A DNA stretch of 64,000 bases. It comes from Ignavibacteria bacterium. GTDB lineage: Bacteria > Bacteroidota > Ignavibacteria > Kapaibacteriales > Kapaibacteriaceae. The DNA is taken from assembly GCA_947495975.1 (NCBI GenBank), contig CANMBE010000005.1:1-64000 (forward strand), written 5' to 3'. The position numbers were made by a program, and so were the translations under genes. The first letter of the stretch is position 1; the number at the start of each line of letters is the position of its first letter. The notes below the pieces were generated by a model, which searched no databases, had not been told where the DNA came from, and worked only from the letters and a program-made list of their open reading frames with translations. Below are positions 1-9,520 of the stretch, one piece after another.

Positions 1-168
1 TTCGTCACGGCGGTCATCGCGTGGTTCGTCACGGCGGTCATCGCGTGGTTCGACACGGCGGTCATCGCGTGGTTCGACACGGCGGTCATCGCGTGGTTCG
101 TCACGGCGGTCATCGCGTGGAGCATCACGGCGGTCATCGCGTGGTTCATCACGGCGGTCATCGCGTGG
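1..168 (-). repeat. 24-bp coding minisatellite, 7 tandem copies
   Basis: Seven head-to-tail 24-bp units fill the left edge and may continue outside. The units differ only at a few positions. Read on the minus strand each unit encodes the octapeptide PRDDRRDE, with variants ending VE or DA. The period is a multiple of three, so copy-number change would keep the frame. There are no spacers, so it is not a CRISPR array. Confidence 0.95.
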
Positions 169-339
169 AGCTCGCCGGCCACGCGGTTCGCGTGCTCTAC
201 GAGGCTCTGGAGTTGGATCCGATTGCTCTATTGGCCCCGGTGTTTCGGCTGCCGGTTGAGCTTTTGATGATTTGCGAGCGCGGGATACACGAGGTGCACG
301 TTCCGGTGCTCCGTCTTGGGAGGTTGGGTCTTCAGCCAT
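1..339 (-). CDS. N-terminal part of a disordered Arg/Asp-rich protein (runs off the left edge)
   Basis: This frame is not in the ORF track because it is cut by the window edge. It starts at an ATG ending at 339 and stays open for 113 codons to base 1. The first 57 residues are rich in Pro, Ala, Arg and Glu (MAEDPTSQDGAPERAPRVSR...), followed by seven octapeptides PRDDRRDE. The whole visible part looks intrinsically disordered and highly charged. Such extensions occur in front of RNA-binding enzymes in the Bacteroidota, for example Rho, RluB-type pseudouridine synthases and DEAD-box helicases, but the catalytic part lies outside the window, so the function is unknown. The plus-strand ORF 21..494 is its shadow. 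Confidence 0.7.
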   Translation of the reverse strand, partial: MAEDPTSQDGAPERAPRVSRARKSSKAQPAAETPGPIEQSDPTPEPRRAREPRGRRAPRDDRRDEPRDDRRDAPRDDRRDEPRDDRRVEPRDDRRVEPRDDRRDEPRDDRRDE

Positions 340-563
340 TCGTAGGGGGGGGACAGCTAATAAAAAGTAACAATGCTGTTAGAACGTGGCAATGCCATCG
401 CTTATCAGTCAATCAATTGTGTGGTATGTTCCAGGGGCTACGTAAAGGTATCTACGCGTGTTTGCCTGTTGCGAACAGTGGAAAGATACACTAAAAATTC
501 GTCCCTTCTTCCTTATCCCGGGATAAATACGAGTGGAGCGTATTCCTTATATTCGTGGTTCAT

Positions 564-637
<74 letters not shown>

Positions 638-709
638 CATAAAACGCCACGGTGGTTCTTCCTCCGTGGCGTTCTCCGTTTGTGGTGGTGGTATCTTGCG
701 CTTACGACA

Positions 710-2413
710 ATGGTCACCTTCATTCTGCATACCCACCTTCCGTACGTACTCCATCATGGCAACTGGCCACATGGCAGTGACTGGTTGTGCGAGGCAGTTT
801 CAGAATGTTATGTGCCCTTGTTGCAGATGTGTGACAGACTCCTCGAAGACGGCATTCGCCCTGGACTCACATTCGATATCTCACCAGTGTTATGTGAGCA
901 GCTGTCCCATCCTGATTTTGCGCCTCTCTTTGAGAAGTATTGCGAAGAACACGCAGAGATGGCTCGTGTAGATAGATCTCACATGGAGCAGGAAGGGGCA
1001 CCTTCAGAAGTTATACAAATGTCTGAGTTGTGGGAATCATGGTACAGGCAATCGTGGGAAGATTTTAACGGTGTCTATGCCCATGACATTGTTGGGCAAT
1101 TGAAGAGGTTGCAAGACGTTGGGGCGATTGAGATAATGACGTGTGGCGTAACGCACGGATACCTTCCATTGTTGGCAGAAGATACAAGTGTTGATCTTCA
1201 GATAGATCTTGCCGTGCGTTCGTATATGCATCGGTTTGGACGCAAACCGCGCGGTATTTGGCTTCCTGAATGTGCGTATCGACCATCCTATCCGTGGCGA
1301 ACGTTACTGAACGTGCCGGCATATGAAGTAGCGCATAAACGGCTTGGAATAGAGCAGGTACTTTCCCGTCACGGCATAGAGTATTTCGTCACGGACGAAG
1401 CTGCACTCAACGGCGCGCAACCAATAGGCGTTCGTGGTCCAGATGGAACACGCACACAATATGAAGCCGTGTACGGCGCTGCAAGAGAGATACTCGATGA
1501 GCGAAGCACATTTGATTTGTTTCGAGTGAGCGGTGTAGACCACGGTGAAAGCGCCGCTGTCTTCACAAGAAATATGCAGATTGCCTTGCAGGTCTGGAGT
1601 GGAGAGTCGGGCTATCCAGGTGATCCCGACTATCTCGACTTTCACAAGAAATATTTCCGCTCGGGCGCACGGTATTGGCGAGTGACAGATGTGAAGGGAG
1701 ATATGGGTCTCAAACAACCATATGTTCCTGAATGGGCAGTAAACAAGGCTCTAGCTCACGCCGCACACTTCGTTGAAATTCTCGAGGTGTCTGTTAAGCA
1801 CAGAATGGCTGAAACAGACCGCGTTCCAACATTGTGCCTGCCGTTTGACACGGAGCTCTTTGGGCATTGGTGGTTTGAAGGACCAGTGTTTTTGGAGCAT
1901 GTTATACGTGGCATCAGCGCATCTTCACTTCTTCAAACATCTACAGCATCAGAACGACTCAATGATGTGCAACCGTCATGTGAAATTGCGCTTCCAGAAT
2001 CATCGTGGGGCAAGAATGGAAATGACAGCGTCTGGATGAATCCAGAAACACAATGGACATGGGAGAAAGAATACCTACTTGAACGTAGAATGAGATTGTT
2101 GTTTGAGAAACATCCGGTGCGTACGTGGGACGCTACGTTGCGAAGAATTGTAAAGAATGCCGTTCGGCAGCTTTTGCTGCTTCAATCATCGGATTGGCAA
2201 TTTCTTATCTCAACTTTTTCTGCAAAAGAGTACGCCGAGATGCGTTTTCATAACCATCTGGAGGATGCAAAACGACTTTGCGACCTCGTGGAGCGCTATG
2301 GTGTTTCTCGTAAACTTCGAGATATTGACGAGTCACTTCTGACTGCATGTGAACTACGTGATGGGATTTTTGACCACGAGCTTGATGAATACCTCTCCGA
2401 ATATGAAAGCTAG
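710..2413 (+). CDS. GH57-type 1,4-alpha-glucan branching enzyme (DUF1957 family)
   Basis: Predicted to transfer alpha-1,4 glucan segments to form alpha-1,6 branches in a glycogen-like polymer. The N-terminus MVTFILHTHLPYV carries the HTHLPY motif of GH57. WLPECAY at about residue 184-190 holds the likely nucleophile (E187), and FDTELFGHWWFEG at about 379-391 holds the likely acid/base (D380). The C-terminal helical part fits the DUF1957 domain. I chose the ATG at 710 rather than the track start at 680 because family homology begins there. The 567 aa length is near the family norm. It overlaps the start of the next gene and opens a four-gene run. Substrate specificity is inferred from family only. 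Confidence 0.85.
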   Translation: MVTFILHTHLPYVLHHGNWPHGSDWLCEAVSECYVPLLQMCDRLLEDGIRPGLTFDISPVLCEQLSHPDFAPLFEKYCEEHAEMARVDRSHMEQEGAPSEVIQMSELWESWYRQSWEDFNGVYAHDIVGQLKRLQDVGAIEIMTCGVTHGYLPLLAEDTSVDLQIDLAVRSYMHRFGRKPRGIWLPECAYRPSYPWRTLLNVPAYEVAHKRLGIEQVLSRHGIEYFVTDEAALNGAQPIGVRGPDGTRTQYEAVYGAAREILDERSTFDLFRVSGVDHGESAAVFTRNMQIALQVWSGESGYPGDPDYLDFHKKYFRSGARYWRVTDVKGDMGLKQPYVPEWAVNKALAHAAHFVEILEVSVKHRMAETDRVPTLCLPFDTELFGHWWFEGPVFLEHVIRGISASSLLQTSTASERLNDVQPSCEIALPESSWGKNGNDSVWMNPETQWTWEKEYLLERRMRLLFEKHPVRTWDATLRRIVKNAVRQLLLLQSSDWQFLISTFSAKEYAEMRFHNHLEDAKRLCDLVERYGVSRKLRDIDESLLTACELRDGIFDHELDEYLSEYES

Positions 2414-3299
2414 TTTGTCCCTTGTAGTTGTGATCGCAAAACAAATGCGAGTGTATCAGTGGGTGAAGAATATACTCCTCTTTGTTCCGCTTGCACTTGC
2501 ACATCGCCTAACGGATGCACATGCATTGCTCATGTGTGTTTTAGGTTTTGTTGCATTTAGCTGTGCAGCGTCAGCCGTCTATATAACTAACGATCTCATT
2601 GACATAGAGCATGACCGCGCACATCCAAGGAAACGGGATAGACCCCTCGCGGCTGGGCTTATCACTGTACCGGCAGCAATTCTACTCGCAGTAACGCTGC
2701 TCTTTGTTGCATCATACATTGCGATAGCATTTATGCCATCAGCATGTATCTTCTGGTTGGGATTCTACGCGGTGGTTACAACAGTATATTCGTTGTTGCT
2801 CAAGCGTTTGGTCTTAGTAGATGTTATTGCGCTTGCTGGACTCTATTCATTGCGGATGGCTGCTGGGGGCGCGGCGGCCGAAATCGCCGTTTCACCATGG
2901 TTACTTGGATTCTCACTCTTCCTCTTTATGAGTTTGGCCTTCTTGAAGAGATATACCGAATTGCTCGATACAATTGAACGAGATGGACGCACTGTGTCTG
3001 GACGTGGCTACCACGCAGGAGATGCTGACTTTGTATTGGTAGCTGGTGCTTCACTTGGATTTGTTGCCGTTCTTGTTTTTACGCTTTATGTAAATGGACC
3101 ACAAGTGCAATCGCTCTATACTCGTCCGTATCTCATGTGGTTGATAGCTCCTTGCCTTGTGTATTGGCTAAGCAGCCTGTGGTTGACTGCTCATCGTGGT
3201 GGTATGCATGATGACCCGATTGTGTTTGCTGCTCGCGACACGTCTTCATGGGCTGTAGGGGCTGCAATTGCCGTTATCGCTATTGCCGCTTCAATGTAA
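2403..3299 (+). CDS. UbiA-family prenyltransferase, decaprenyl-phosphate phosphoribosyltransferase type
   Basis: Integral membrane enzyme, about eight to nine hydrophobic segments, 298 aa. The first Asp-rich motif NDLIDIEHDRAHPRKRDRP is the Mg-diphosphate binding site of the UbiA superfamily, and LYSLRMAAGG with SPWLLGFSLFLFMSLAFLKR resembles the DPPR synthase branch rather than the quinone or haem branches. Expected reaction: transfer of 5-phosphoribose from PRPP to a polyprenyl phosphate. The ATG at 2403 overlaps the end of the GH57 gene by 11 bp; upstream in-frame ATGs exist but lie deeper in that gene. It is followed by DprE1- and DprE2-like genes, which supports this assignment. Confidence 0.8.
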   Translation: MKASLSLVVVIAKQMRVYQWVKNILLFVPLALAHRLTDAHALLMCVLGFVAFSCAASAVYITNDLIDIEHDRAHPRKRDRPLAAGLITVPAAILLAVTLLFVASYIAIAFMPSACIFWLGFYAVVTTVYSLLLKRLVLVDVIALAGLYSLRMAAGGAAAEIAVSPWLLGFSLFLFMSLAFLKRYTELLDTIERDGRTVSGRGYHAGDADFVLVAGASLGFVAVLVFTLYVNGPQVQSLYTRPYLMWLIAPCLVYWLSSLWLTAHRGGMHDDPIVFAARDTSSWAVGAAIAVIAIAASM

Positions 3300-4621
3300 T
3301 GCAGTCACGTGAATCACAATCATGGGGACGCTATCCACATGCAACACCCCACAACATCCTCGATGTAGCGTGGCCACGTGATGTGGACGTAGCCAACCAA
3401 TCAGAAACATTGTTGGCGTATGGACTTGGCAGGTCCTACGGTGATGTGTGCCTCAACGATGGCGGAACTATTCTACGTATGTCGCATTGCGATCGCGTAC
3501 TTGGATTCGATACCCAAACGGGACGCATCAGAGCGGAATCTGGACTCTCTATAGCAGACCTCCTCGCAATTGTTATTCAACATGGTTGGTTTGTTCCTGT
3601 CACACCCGGAACAAAGTATGTGACACTTGGTGGTGCTGTTGCGAATGACATTCACGGAAAAAATCATCATCGTGTTGGTACATTCGGATGCCACGTAGTT
3701 GGATTTGAAGTGGTGCGATCAGATGGTTCTTGCAAGGTATGTACGCAGGCAGAAAATTCTGATTTGTTCGCTGCAACAATTGGTGGACTTGGACTCACTG
3801 GACTTATCACATGGGTTGAAATTCAACTTCAGCGCATTTCATCGCGGCTGATCAACGAAGAGAGTCTAAAGGTTGGCTCTTTGAAAGAGGTTGTTGCTGC
3901 TATCGAAGAGTCGGACGCTGTGTGGGACTACACCGTGAGTTGGATTGATGTAACGCAAACAGGCGCATACATGGGTAGGGGACTTGTTCTGCGCGGTGCG
4001 TTCTCTTCAGTTCCAGACCTCACCTTGCATCTGAAACCTGCGAAACCCCTGATCACAATTCCGATGAATGCGCCACAATGGTTGCTGAGCAGACCAACCA
4101 TCAGGGTTTTCAATTCTTTGTGGTACAACCGGCAACAATCGCGAGTAAAAAGTAGACTCATTGATCTTGAGCCGTTCTTCTACCCGTTGGATTCCATTGC
4201 GCAATGGAATCTGCTCTATGGAAAACGAGGCATGTTGCAATATCAATGTGTTGTTCCTTCAAGCGGAGGAGTAGAAGTGATGCATGAAATTCTCAAAGTA
4301 ATGCAACGAGGCAAAGTCTCATCATTTCTTGCTGTAGTGAAGAAATTTGGGAACATCGCATCTCCAGGTTTGATGTCATTCCCAATTCCGGGATTGACCC
4401 TAACGCTCGATATGCCCAATACTGGCCAGCGTTTGTTTGAGACTCTTGATCGATGTGACGAGCTCGTACTGCAGGCTGGAGGGCGTGTGTATGCTGCTAA
4501 GGACGCACGTGTACGAGGTGAGACGTTCCGAGCAATGTATCCGCAACTACCATCTTTCATTCCATTCATCGATCCAGCTTTTTCTAGTTCATTCTGGCGA
4601 CGCATTCAATCAGATCATTAA
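3299..4621 (+). CDS. FAD-dependent oxidoreductase, DprE1-like (decaprenylphosphoryl-ribose 2'-oxidase type)
   Basis: 440 aa. The N-terminal FAD-binding half has LGRSYGD (about residue 41-47) and PGTKYVTLGGAVANDIHGKN, closely matching the FAD-binding stretch of mycobacterial DprE1. Predicted to oxidise the 2'-OH of a polyprenyl-phospho-ribose to the keto intermediate. The start codon overlaps the upstream stop as TAATG, so translation is probably coupled to the UbiA gene; the track start at 3248 lies inside that gene. The next gene encodes the matching reductase. The actual lipid and sugar are inferred from family and context. Confidence 0.82.
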   Translation: MQSRESQSWGRYPHATPHNILDVAWPRDVDVANQSETLLAYGLGRSYGDVCLNDGGTILRMSHCDRVLGFDTQTGRIRAESGLSIADLLAIVIQHGWFVPVTPGTKYVTLGGAVANDIHGKNHHRVGTFGCHVVGFEVVRSDGSCKVCTQAENSDLFAATIGGLGLTGLITWVEIQLQRISSRLINEESLKVGSLKEVVAAIEESDAVWDYTVSWIDVTQTGAYMGRGLVLRGAFSSVPDLTLHLKPAKPLITIPMNAPQWLLSRPTIRVFNSLWYNRQQSRVKSRLIDLEPFFYPLDSIAQWNLLYGKRGMLQYQCVVPSSGGVEVMHEILKVMQRGKVSSFLAVVKKFGNIASPGLMSFPIPGLTLTLDMPNTGQRLFETLDRCDELVLQAGGRVYAAKDARVRGETFRAMYPQLPSFIPFIDPAFSSSFWRRIQSDH

Positions 4622-4630
4622 GGACGTTTT

Positions 4631-5377
4631 GTGAGACTAGACGTATCAACTATGGTGATCATCGGCGCAACATCTGCTATCGCACACGGTGTAGCGAGAC
4701 TTTATGCAGAACGTGGCATTACATTCTTCCTTGTTGGCCGAAATGAAGAACATCTGAGGGCGATGGCATCAGACCTCGTAGCACGCGGTGCAAAAGGGGC
4801 GAACGTTTACATAGCTGACCTTCGTATGCGTGATGTGCATGCTGACATTGTTCGGCAATCACTAGCAGATCTTGGTACGGTTGACGTTGTGTTCATCGCG
4901 CATGGAACAATGCCGGATCAACGCGAGCTCAACACTGACGTTGATGCAACTCTCGATTGCTTCATGACAAATGCCGTAAGTATAGTATCGATTTCACACA
5001 GATACGCGACTGCTCTAGAGGCTCAGGGGAGTGGATCCTTGGTTGTGTTATCCTCTGTTGCCGGCGAACGTGGAAGACAAAGTAACTACACATATGGATC
5101 GGCAAAGGCAGCTGTTACTGCATACTACTCAGGGCTGCGGGCACGTTTAGCACCAAAGGGTGTGCATGTGTTAACTGTGAAGCCTGGTCCTGTTGATACG
5201 CCCATGACATCTGGCCTTGCCATGCCTCTGAAAGCAACCGTTGGCGTTGTGGCATCGGATATCGCACGTGGAATTGACAAGCGTGTGAACGTTCTTTATA
5301 CACCCGGCGTGTGGCGACTTGTCATGGCAGTCGTCCGCGCCCTTCCTGAAAGCATTTTTATGAAACTCAAATTCTAA
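4631..5377 (+). CDS. Short-chain dehydrogenase, DprE2-like (2-ulose reductase type)
   Basis: 248 aa Rossmann-fold SDR. GATSAIA near the N-terminus is the cofactor loop, and SSVAG followed by YGSAK gives the Ser-Tyr-Lys catalytic set. The C-terminus ends in a hydrophobic, basic tail (WRLVMAVVRALPESIFMKLKF) typical of DprE2-type enzymes that act at the membrane. It would reduce the keto intermediate to polyprenyl-phospho-arabinose, completing the epimerisation. Start is GTG at 4631; ATG at 4652 is possible. Last gene of the run; a strong terminator follows. Confidence 0.8.
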   Translation: MRLDVSTMVIIGATSAIAHGVARLYAERGITFFLVGRNEEHLRAMASDLVARGAKGANVYIADLRMRDVHADIVRQSLADLGTVDVVFIAHGTMPDQRELNTDVDATLDCFMTNAVSIVSISHRYATALEAQGSGSLVVLSSVAGERGRQSNYTYGSAKAAVTAYYSGLRARLAPKGVHVLTVKPGPVDTPMTSGLAMPLKATVGVVASDIARGIDKRVNVLYTPGVWRLVMAVVRALPESIFMKLKF

Positions 5378-5397
5378 CGTAGTTCTATACAAACGCA

Positions 5398-5431
5398 AAA
5401 CGGCCAAACACAGAAATGCGTTTGGCCGTTT
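5398..5431. terminator. Bidirectional intrinsic terminator
   Basis: A perfect 12-bp stem AAACGGCCAAAC / GTTTGGCCGTTT with a 10-nt loop lies between the convergent SDR and ftsH genes. It has T-rich or A-rich flanks on each side, so it can serve both directions. Confidence 0.85.
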
Positions 5432-5509
5432 ATATATAGATCTCGTGAGAATTTCCAATTGCCATATACAACATTGACGTAGAACTCAGACAACGCACAG
5501 TGTGCTCCG

Positions 5510-7549
5510 TTACAGAGAGTTCAGCGCAAGACCATCGGGGTTAGTTCCTTGATCCTTTGCCTGCTCAGGAGATGTGGCTTGCGCAGACGTCTTCATCTTT
5601 TCGCGGAATGAAGCAACATCTTTGATGATTGGAGGCAGCTCTTCATTTCTGATCAGCACGTCAAGCTCACTACCATCAAGAATTTCGCGCTCAACAAGAG
5701 CTTTTGAGCAACGATGGAGAAGCTCAATATTATCGCGCATGAGTTGTTCTGCTTTGTGCTCAGACTCAACAATAATTCTACGAACCTCACCATCGATCGA
5801 TCGTGCAGTTTCCTCAGAGTGATCGCGAGGTTGAGAAATCTCACGGCCAAGAAATACTTCGTCATGATGACTTGCATATCGAACGGGTCCAATGAGATCG
5901 CTCATGCCAAACTCACACACCATTTTCTTTGCAATAGTGGTTGCGCGCTCAAGGTCATTAGATGCACCAGTGTTTAGCTGATCAAAAACGACACGCTCTG
6001 CCGCGCGGCCTGCAAGGAGCATAACGAGTCTCGTCTCAAGTTGATCACGACTCATCGTGTGCATCTCTTCGTTAGGCAGGTAGGACGTAACACCAAGCGC
6101 ACGCCCACGAGGGATGATCGTAACCTTGTGTACCTCATCTCCATGCTTTAACAACTTGCCAGCAAGTGCATGGCCAATTTCATGATAGGCAGTTGTTTCT
6201 TTCTCTTTGTCGCTCATGACCATGCTCTTGCGCTCCACTCCCATTAAGACCTTGTCCTTTGCATTCTCAAAGTCATACATCGTTACGTCTATGCTATTGC
6301 GGCGTGCTGCCAACAATGCTGCTTCGTTTACAAGGTTTGCGAGATCTGCACCACTCATTCCGGGGGTACTCTTGGCAATGATCTCAAGGTTGACATCTTT
6401 ACTAATTGGTACTTTTCTTGTGTGAACTTTTAAAATGCCAAGGCGTCCAAGAACATCTGGACGGTCAACAACAACTTGTCGGTCAAAACGGCCTGGCCTC
6501 AGAAGTGCGGGATCAAGTACGTCTGGGCGGTTCGTTGCGGCAATAATGATGATACCTGAGTTCTGCTCAAATCCATCCATTTCAACGAGCAATTGATTGA
6601 GTGTTTGCTCACGTTCATCGTGACCTCCGCCAACTCCTGCGCCACGGTGGCGCCCAACAGCATCGATTTCGTCGATGAATACAATACACGGGGATTGCTT
6701 CTTTGCCTGCTCAAACAGATCGCGAACGCGGCTTGCACCAACGCCCACGAACATTTCTACAAACTCAGCGCCAGATATAGTGAAGAAGGGAACACCTGCT
6801 TCACCAGCCACGGCGCGCGCAAGCAAAGTCTTTCCAGTTCCAGGAGGTCCGAGTAGAAGCACTCCACGTGGGATCTTTCCACCAAGGCGGGTAAACCGAC
6901 TAGGGTCACGAAGAAACTCAACGATCTCTCGAAGCTCTTCCTTGGCCTCATCAGCTCCAGCAACGTCTGTAAAATTGATCTGCAGATTTGCTTCAGTGAG
7001 AAGACGGGCTTTGCTCTTACCAAATGAGAAAATATTCTTGCCACCACCACCGCCCATTTGCATTCTGCGGCTGATAAAAAAGAAGGCAACAATCAAAAGC
7101 ACCCAAGGAAGGAACTGTACAATCGAAACCCACCACGGTGAATCACCACTTTCGTATGACCAACCTATCCCATGTTCGCGCCACAACGCCTCGCTTTGGG
7201 AGTCAACTACGCCAAGCTTCGTACGAAAGTTCTTTACATCTATCGTTCGGTTGTCGCGCTGAATTGTAATTGCCTCCTTTAACGTGCCATGGAATTCAAA
7301 GTCATTCAATTGAGTCTTGGTGACCGTGGCGTATTGCACACGATCTGCCTTGACAACTTCCATGTATTCGTTGAAGGTGAGTTGGAACTCTTGTCTCTGA
7401 CCATTGGACATGAGCATACCAATCATAACGAGAGAGACAAGGATGCCTACCCATATCAGAACATTGCGTAAAACGCGTGATACGGTAAGATCGTTGTCAT
7501 CTTCAGAGTCGCGCTTTGGGCGCTGCGGGCTTTGGGGATTTCCATTCAT
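5510..7549 (-). CDS. ftsH: ATP-dependent zinc metalloprotease FtsH
   Basis: 679 aa membrane-anchored AAA+ protease that degrades misassembled membrane and regulatory proteins. Two transmembrane segments (about 27-48 and 140-160) flank a periplasmic domain. Walker A GPPGTGKT is at 234-241, Walker B FIDEID at about 291-296, the second region of homology ends in GRFDRQ, and the zinc site HEIGH is at 456-460. The linker after TM2 is Gly-rich (MGGGGGK). It is the last gene of dusB-tilS-hpt-ftsH, 28 bp after hpt. The tilS-hpt-ftsH order is also well known in Firmicutes. Confidence 0.97.
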   Translation of the reverse strand: MNGNPQSPQRPKRDSEDDNDLTVSRVLRNVLIWVGILVSLVMIGMLMSNGQRQEFQLTFNEYMEVVKADRVQYATVTKTQLNDFEFHGTLKEAITIQRDNRTIDVKNFRTKLGVVDSQSEALWREHGIGWSYESGDSPWWVSIVQFLPWVLLIVAFFFISRRMQMGGGGGKNIFSFGKSKARLLTEANLQINFTDVAGADEAKEELREIVEFLRDPSRFTRLGGKIPRGVLLLGPPGTGKTLLARAVAGEAGVPFFTISGAEFVEMFVGVGASRVRDLFEQAKKQSPCIVFIDEIDAVGRHRGAGVGGGHDEREQTLNQLLVEMDGFEQNSGIIIIAATNRPDVLDPALLRPGRFDRQVVVDRPDVLGRLGILKVHTRKVPISKDVNLEIIAKSTPGMSGADLANLVNEAALLAARRNSIDVTMYDFENAKDKVLMGVERKSMVMSDKEKETTAYHEIGHALAGKLLKHGDEVHKVTIIPRGRALGVTSYLPNEEMHTMSRDQLETRLVMLLAGRAAERVVFDQLNTGASNDLERATTIAKKMVCEFGMSDLIGPVRYASHHDEVFLGREISQPRDHSEETARSIDGEVRRIIVESEHKAEQLMRDNIELLHRCSKALVEREILDGSELDVLIRNEELPPIIKDVASFREKMKTSAQATSPEQAKDQGTNPDGLALNSL

Positions 7550-7577
7550 AAGCGCTTTGACGTGTGGTGAGGGTTTT

Positions 7578-8156
7578 TCATGCTGAGGTGTCGTCCGCTG
7601 CTACCCAAATCGCATCGAGCTGGCGTCCTTGGCCGGCATAATCCATGCCATAGCCAACAACAAAGTTGGGTGCAATTTCGCGACCAACATAGTCGATAGC
7701 CGTGGGTGTATCACTATGCACTGTAGGTTTGCTAAGCAGGGCAGCAATCGTTACGCTTTTGGGCTGGAGCCCGCGAAGGAGCTTCATAAGCTCTCGAATC
7801 GTGGTTCCTGTGTCTACGATGTCCTCGATTACCATCACGTTCCTATTAGCAACTTCCGTAAAGAGACCTTCAATAGAGAGGGCTCCGGAGCTGGCCATGG
7901 CATTCCCATAACTAGATGCCTTGGTAAACTCAACGGTTACGGGCACCTTTAGCTGACGGATGAGATCGGAGGCAAAAACCATTGCCCCTTTGAGGATCAC
8001 AAGAATTATAATCTCTTCACCGGCAAAATCTTGATTGATGCGAGCCGCGATGCCGCTAACCATATCCTCGATCTCCTCGCGGTGGATATATGGTCTAAAC
8101 GTCCTATCGTGAACTCGAATTCGGTGATCGGGCGATATGATGTCGTTTTCCTTCAT
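7578..8156 (-). CDS. hpt: Hypoxanthine phosphoribosyltransferase
   Basis: 192 aa purine salvage enzyme that makes IMP or GMP from hypoxanthine or guanine and PRPP. The PRPP-binding loop [13 protein letters not shown] is intact, and [14 protein letters not shown] is the conserved N-terminal loop region. The ATG overlaps the tilS stop by four bases (ATGA), which favours coupled translation. Confidence 0.95.
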   Translation of the reverse strand: MKENDIISPDHRIRVHDRTFRPYIHREEIEDMVSGIAARINQDFAGEEIIILVILKGAMVFASDLIRQLKVPVTVEFTKASSYGNAMASSGALSIEGLFTEVANRNVMVIEDIVDTGTTIRELMKLLRGLQPKSVTIAALLSKPTVHSDTPTAIDYVGREIAPNFVVGYGMDYAGQGRQLDAIWVAADDTSA

Positions 8157-9520
8157 GTACTCACTCTTAGGATCAAAATTTCTGTTGTGGTAGACGTAAT
8201 TCGCGTGCGCTCAGCGGACCGGGCACCACAGACCCAAAGAATGCCCTCGTCATCGCACACAACCCGCACAGAACGCCGTGTAGCATGTGGGATGCGAAGA
8301 TTTGTCAACAGATCACTCACCAAAACGGATCCATCAAACCCAAAAGGTGTGAAGCGGTCGCCATCCTGCCATGTACGCCATAGGAGTGCCCCACGAATTG
8401 ACCGAAGATCTATGTATGCAATCTGTGCATCAGCGTGCGGATGAATGTCCTCGGACCTGCGCTTCTGAACTTCTAATGTCTGCGAACCCGCAACATATAC
8501 CCCATCATCATGGATAACAACATACGATGGCAGGGGATTGCGTTCATATGCTTGAATGATGATATGTTCTCGCTCGCGTAATGCGCTGCGCCCGTCGCTT
8601 AAAGACGCACGAGACCCTACTTCGGCATCAAGGAGACTTGTAAGCCGAAGCACATCGGCGTACGAATTGTTCATCGCAGTTCTAAAAAGTTCCCGAACCA
8701 AACCGCGAGGTAACCCATGCATCGCGTCAATCAAAAACACGCATGTGTCATCTGTCTCAAATCGAACAATCGATGGTAATAACTCCTCGATCACTTTTTG
8801 CAGGACACTATTGGCATCGCGCACAAGTTCGCTTGACCGCAAAATTCGCGCCGTTACTGCTGGACCAAATACCGTTCGCATTGCTGGTAAAATTTCGGCG
8901 CGAACTTTATTGCGTAGATAATGTAGGTCAGAATTGCTAGAATCTTCCCGCCATTGTAAGCCCCATACCTCAGCTGCATTTTTTATGTGTGAGCGAGATA
9001 CTGTGAGCAGGGGGCGAATCAATCGCACACCGTTTTCAAGTTCACGTTCTGGTGGGATACCACTCAACCCTTGCGTACCGCTGCCTCGAGCCACGTTCAT
9101 AAGCATGGTCTCTGCATTGTCATCCATATTGTGTGCCGTTAACACAACGTTTGCGCCTCGATCACGTGCTACCTTCGTCAAAAACGCATATCGTAGTTCG
9201 CGAGCAGCACCTTCAATGCCGAGCCCGGTTGCACGTGCATGACGTGTTACATCAAGTCTGTCGCATGAGAATGGAGTGCCATGTGATTTTGCAATTGATG
9301 CAACAAATCGCTCGTCATCATCTGATTCTGCACCACGCAATGCATGATTTGCATGTGCAACGCTTAAAGTGATATTGTTCTCAGCAGCCAAGAGCGTGAT
9401 AGTGTGCAACAACACAACACTATCTACTCCACCACTCACAGCAATAACTACATGTTGATCAGTGATGTGAAAGCGATGGATTGCCGAACGAACTTCGGAA
9501 GCAAGATCATCAGGAGTCAT
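8153..9520 (-). CDS. tilS: tRNA(Ile)-lysidine synthase
   Basis: 455 aa. The PP-loop SGGVDS at residues 29-34 activates C34 of tRNA-Ile(CAU) for ligation to lysine, so that the tRNA reads AUA. The C-terminal region (WQDGDRFTPFGFDGS...LRIPHATR) matches the TilS C-terminal tRNA-binding domain. The start overlaps the dusB stop by four bases and the end overlaps hpt by four bases. Essential in most bacteria with this decoding route. Confidence 0.95.
   Translation of the reverse strand: MTPDDLASEVRSAIHRFHITDQHVVIAVSGGVDSVVLLHTITLLAAENNITLSVAHANHALRGAESDDDERFVASIAKSHGTPFSCDRLDVTRHARATGLGIEGAARELRYAFLTKVARDRGANVVLTAHNMDDNAETMLMNVARGSGTQGLSGIPPERELENGVRLIRPLLTVSRSHIKNAAEVWGLQWREDSSNSDLHYLRNKVRAEILPAMRTVFGPAVTARILRSSELVRDANSVLQKVIEELLPSIVRFETDDTCVFLIDAMHGLPRGLVRELFRTAMNNSYADVLRLTSLLDAEVGSRASLSDGRSALREREHIIIQAYERNPLPSYVVIHDDGVYVAGSQTLEVQKRRSEDIHPHADAQIAYIDLRSIRGALLWRTWQDGDRFTPFGFDGSVLVSDLLTNLRIPHATRRSVRVVCDDEGILWVCGARSAERTRITSTTTEILILRVST

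Noticed and set aside
1-168. CRISPR array
   Set aside because: Units are contiguous without spacers and encode an in-frame octapeptide on the minus strand.
21-494. Plus-strand ORF of 157 aa with HGGHRV repeats
   Set aside because: It is the shadow of the repeat coded on the minus strand; past the repeats it has no protein-like features, while the minus frame has a natural N-terminus.
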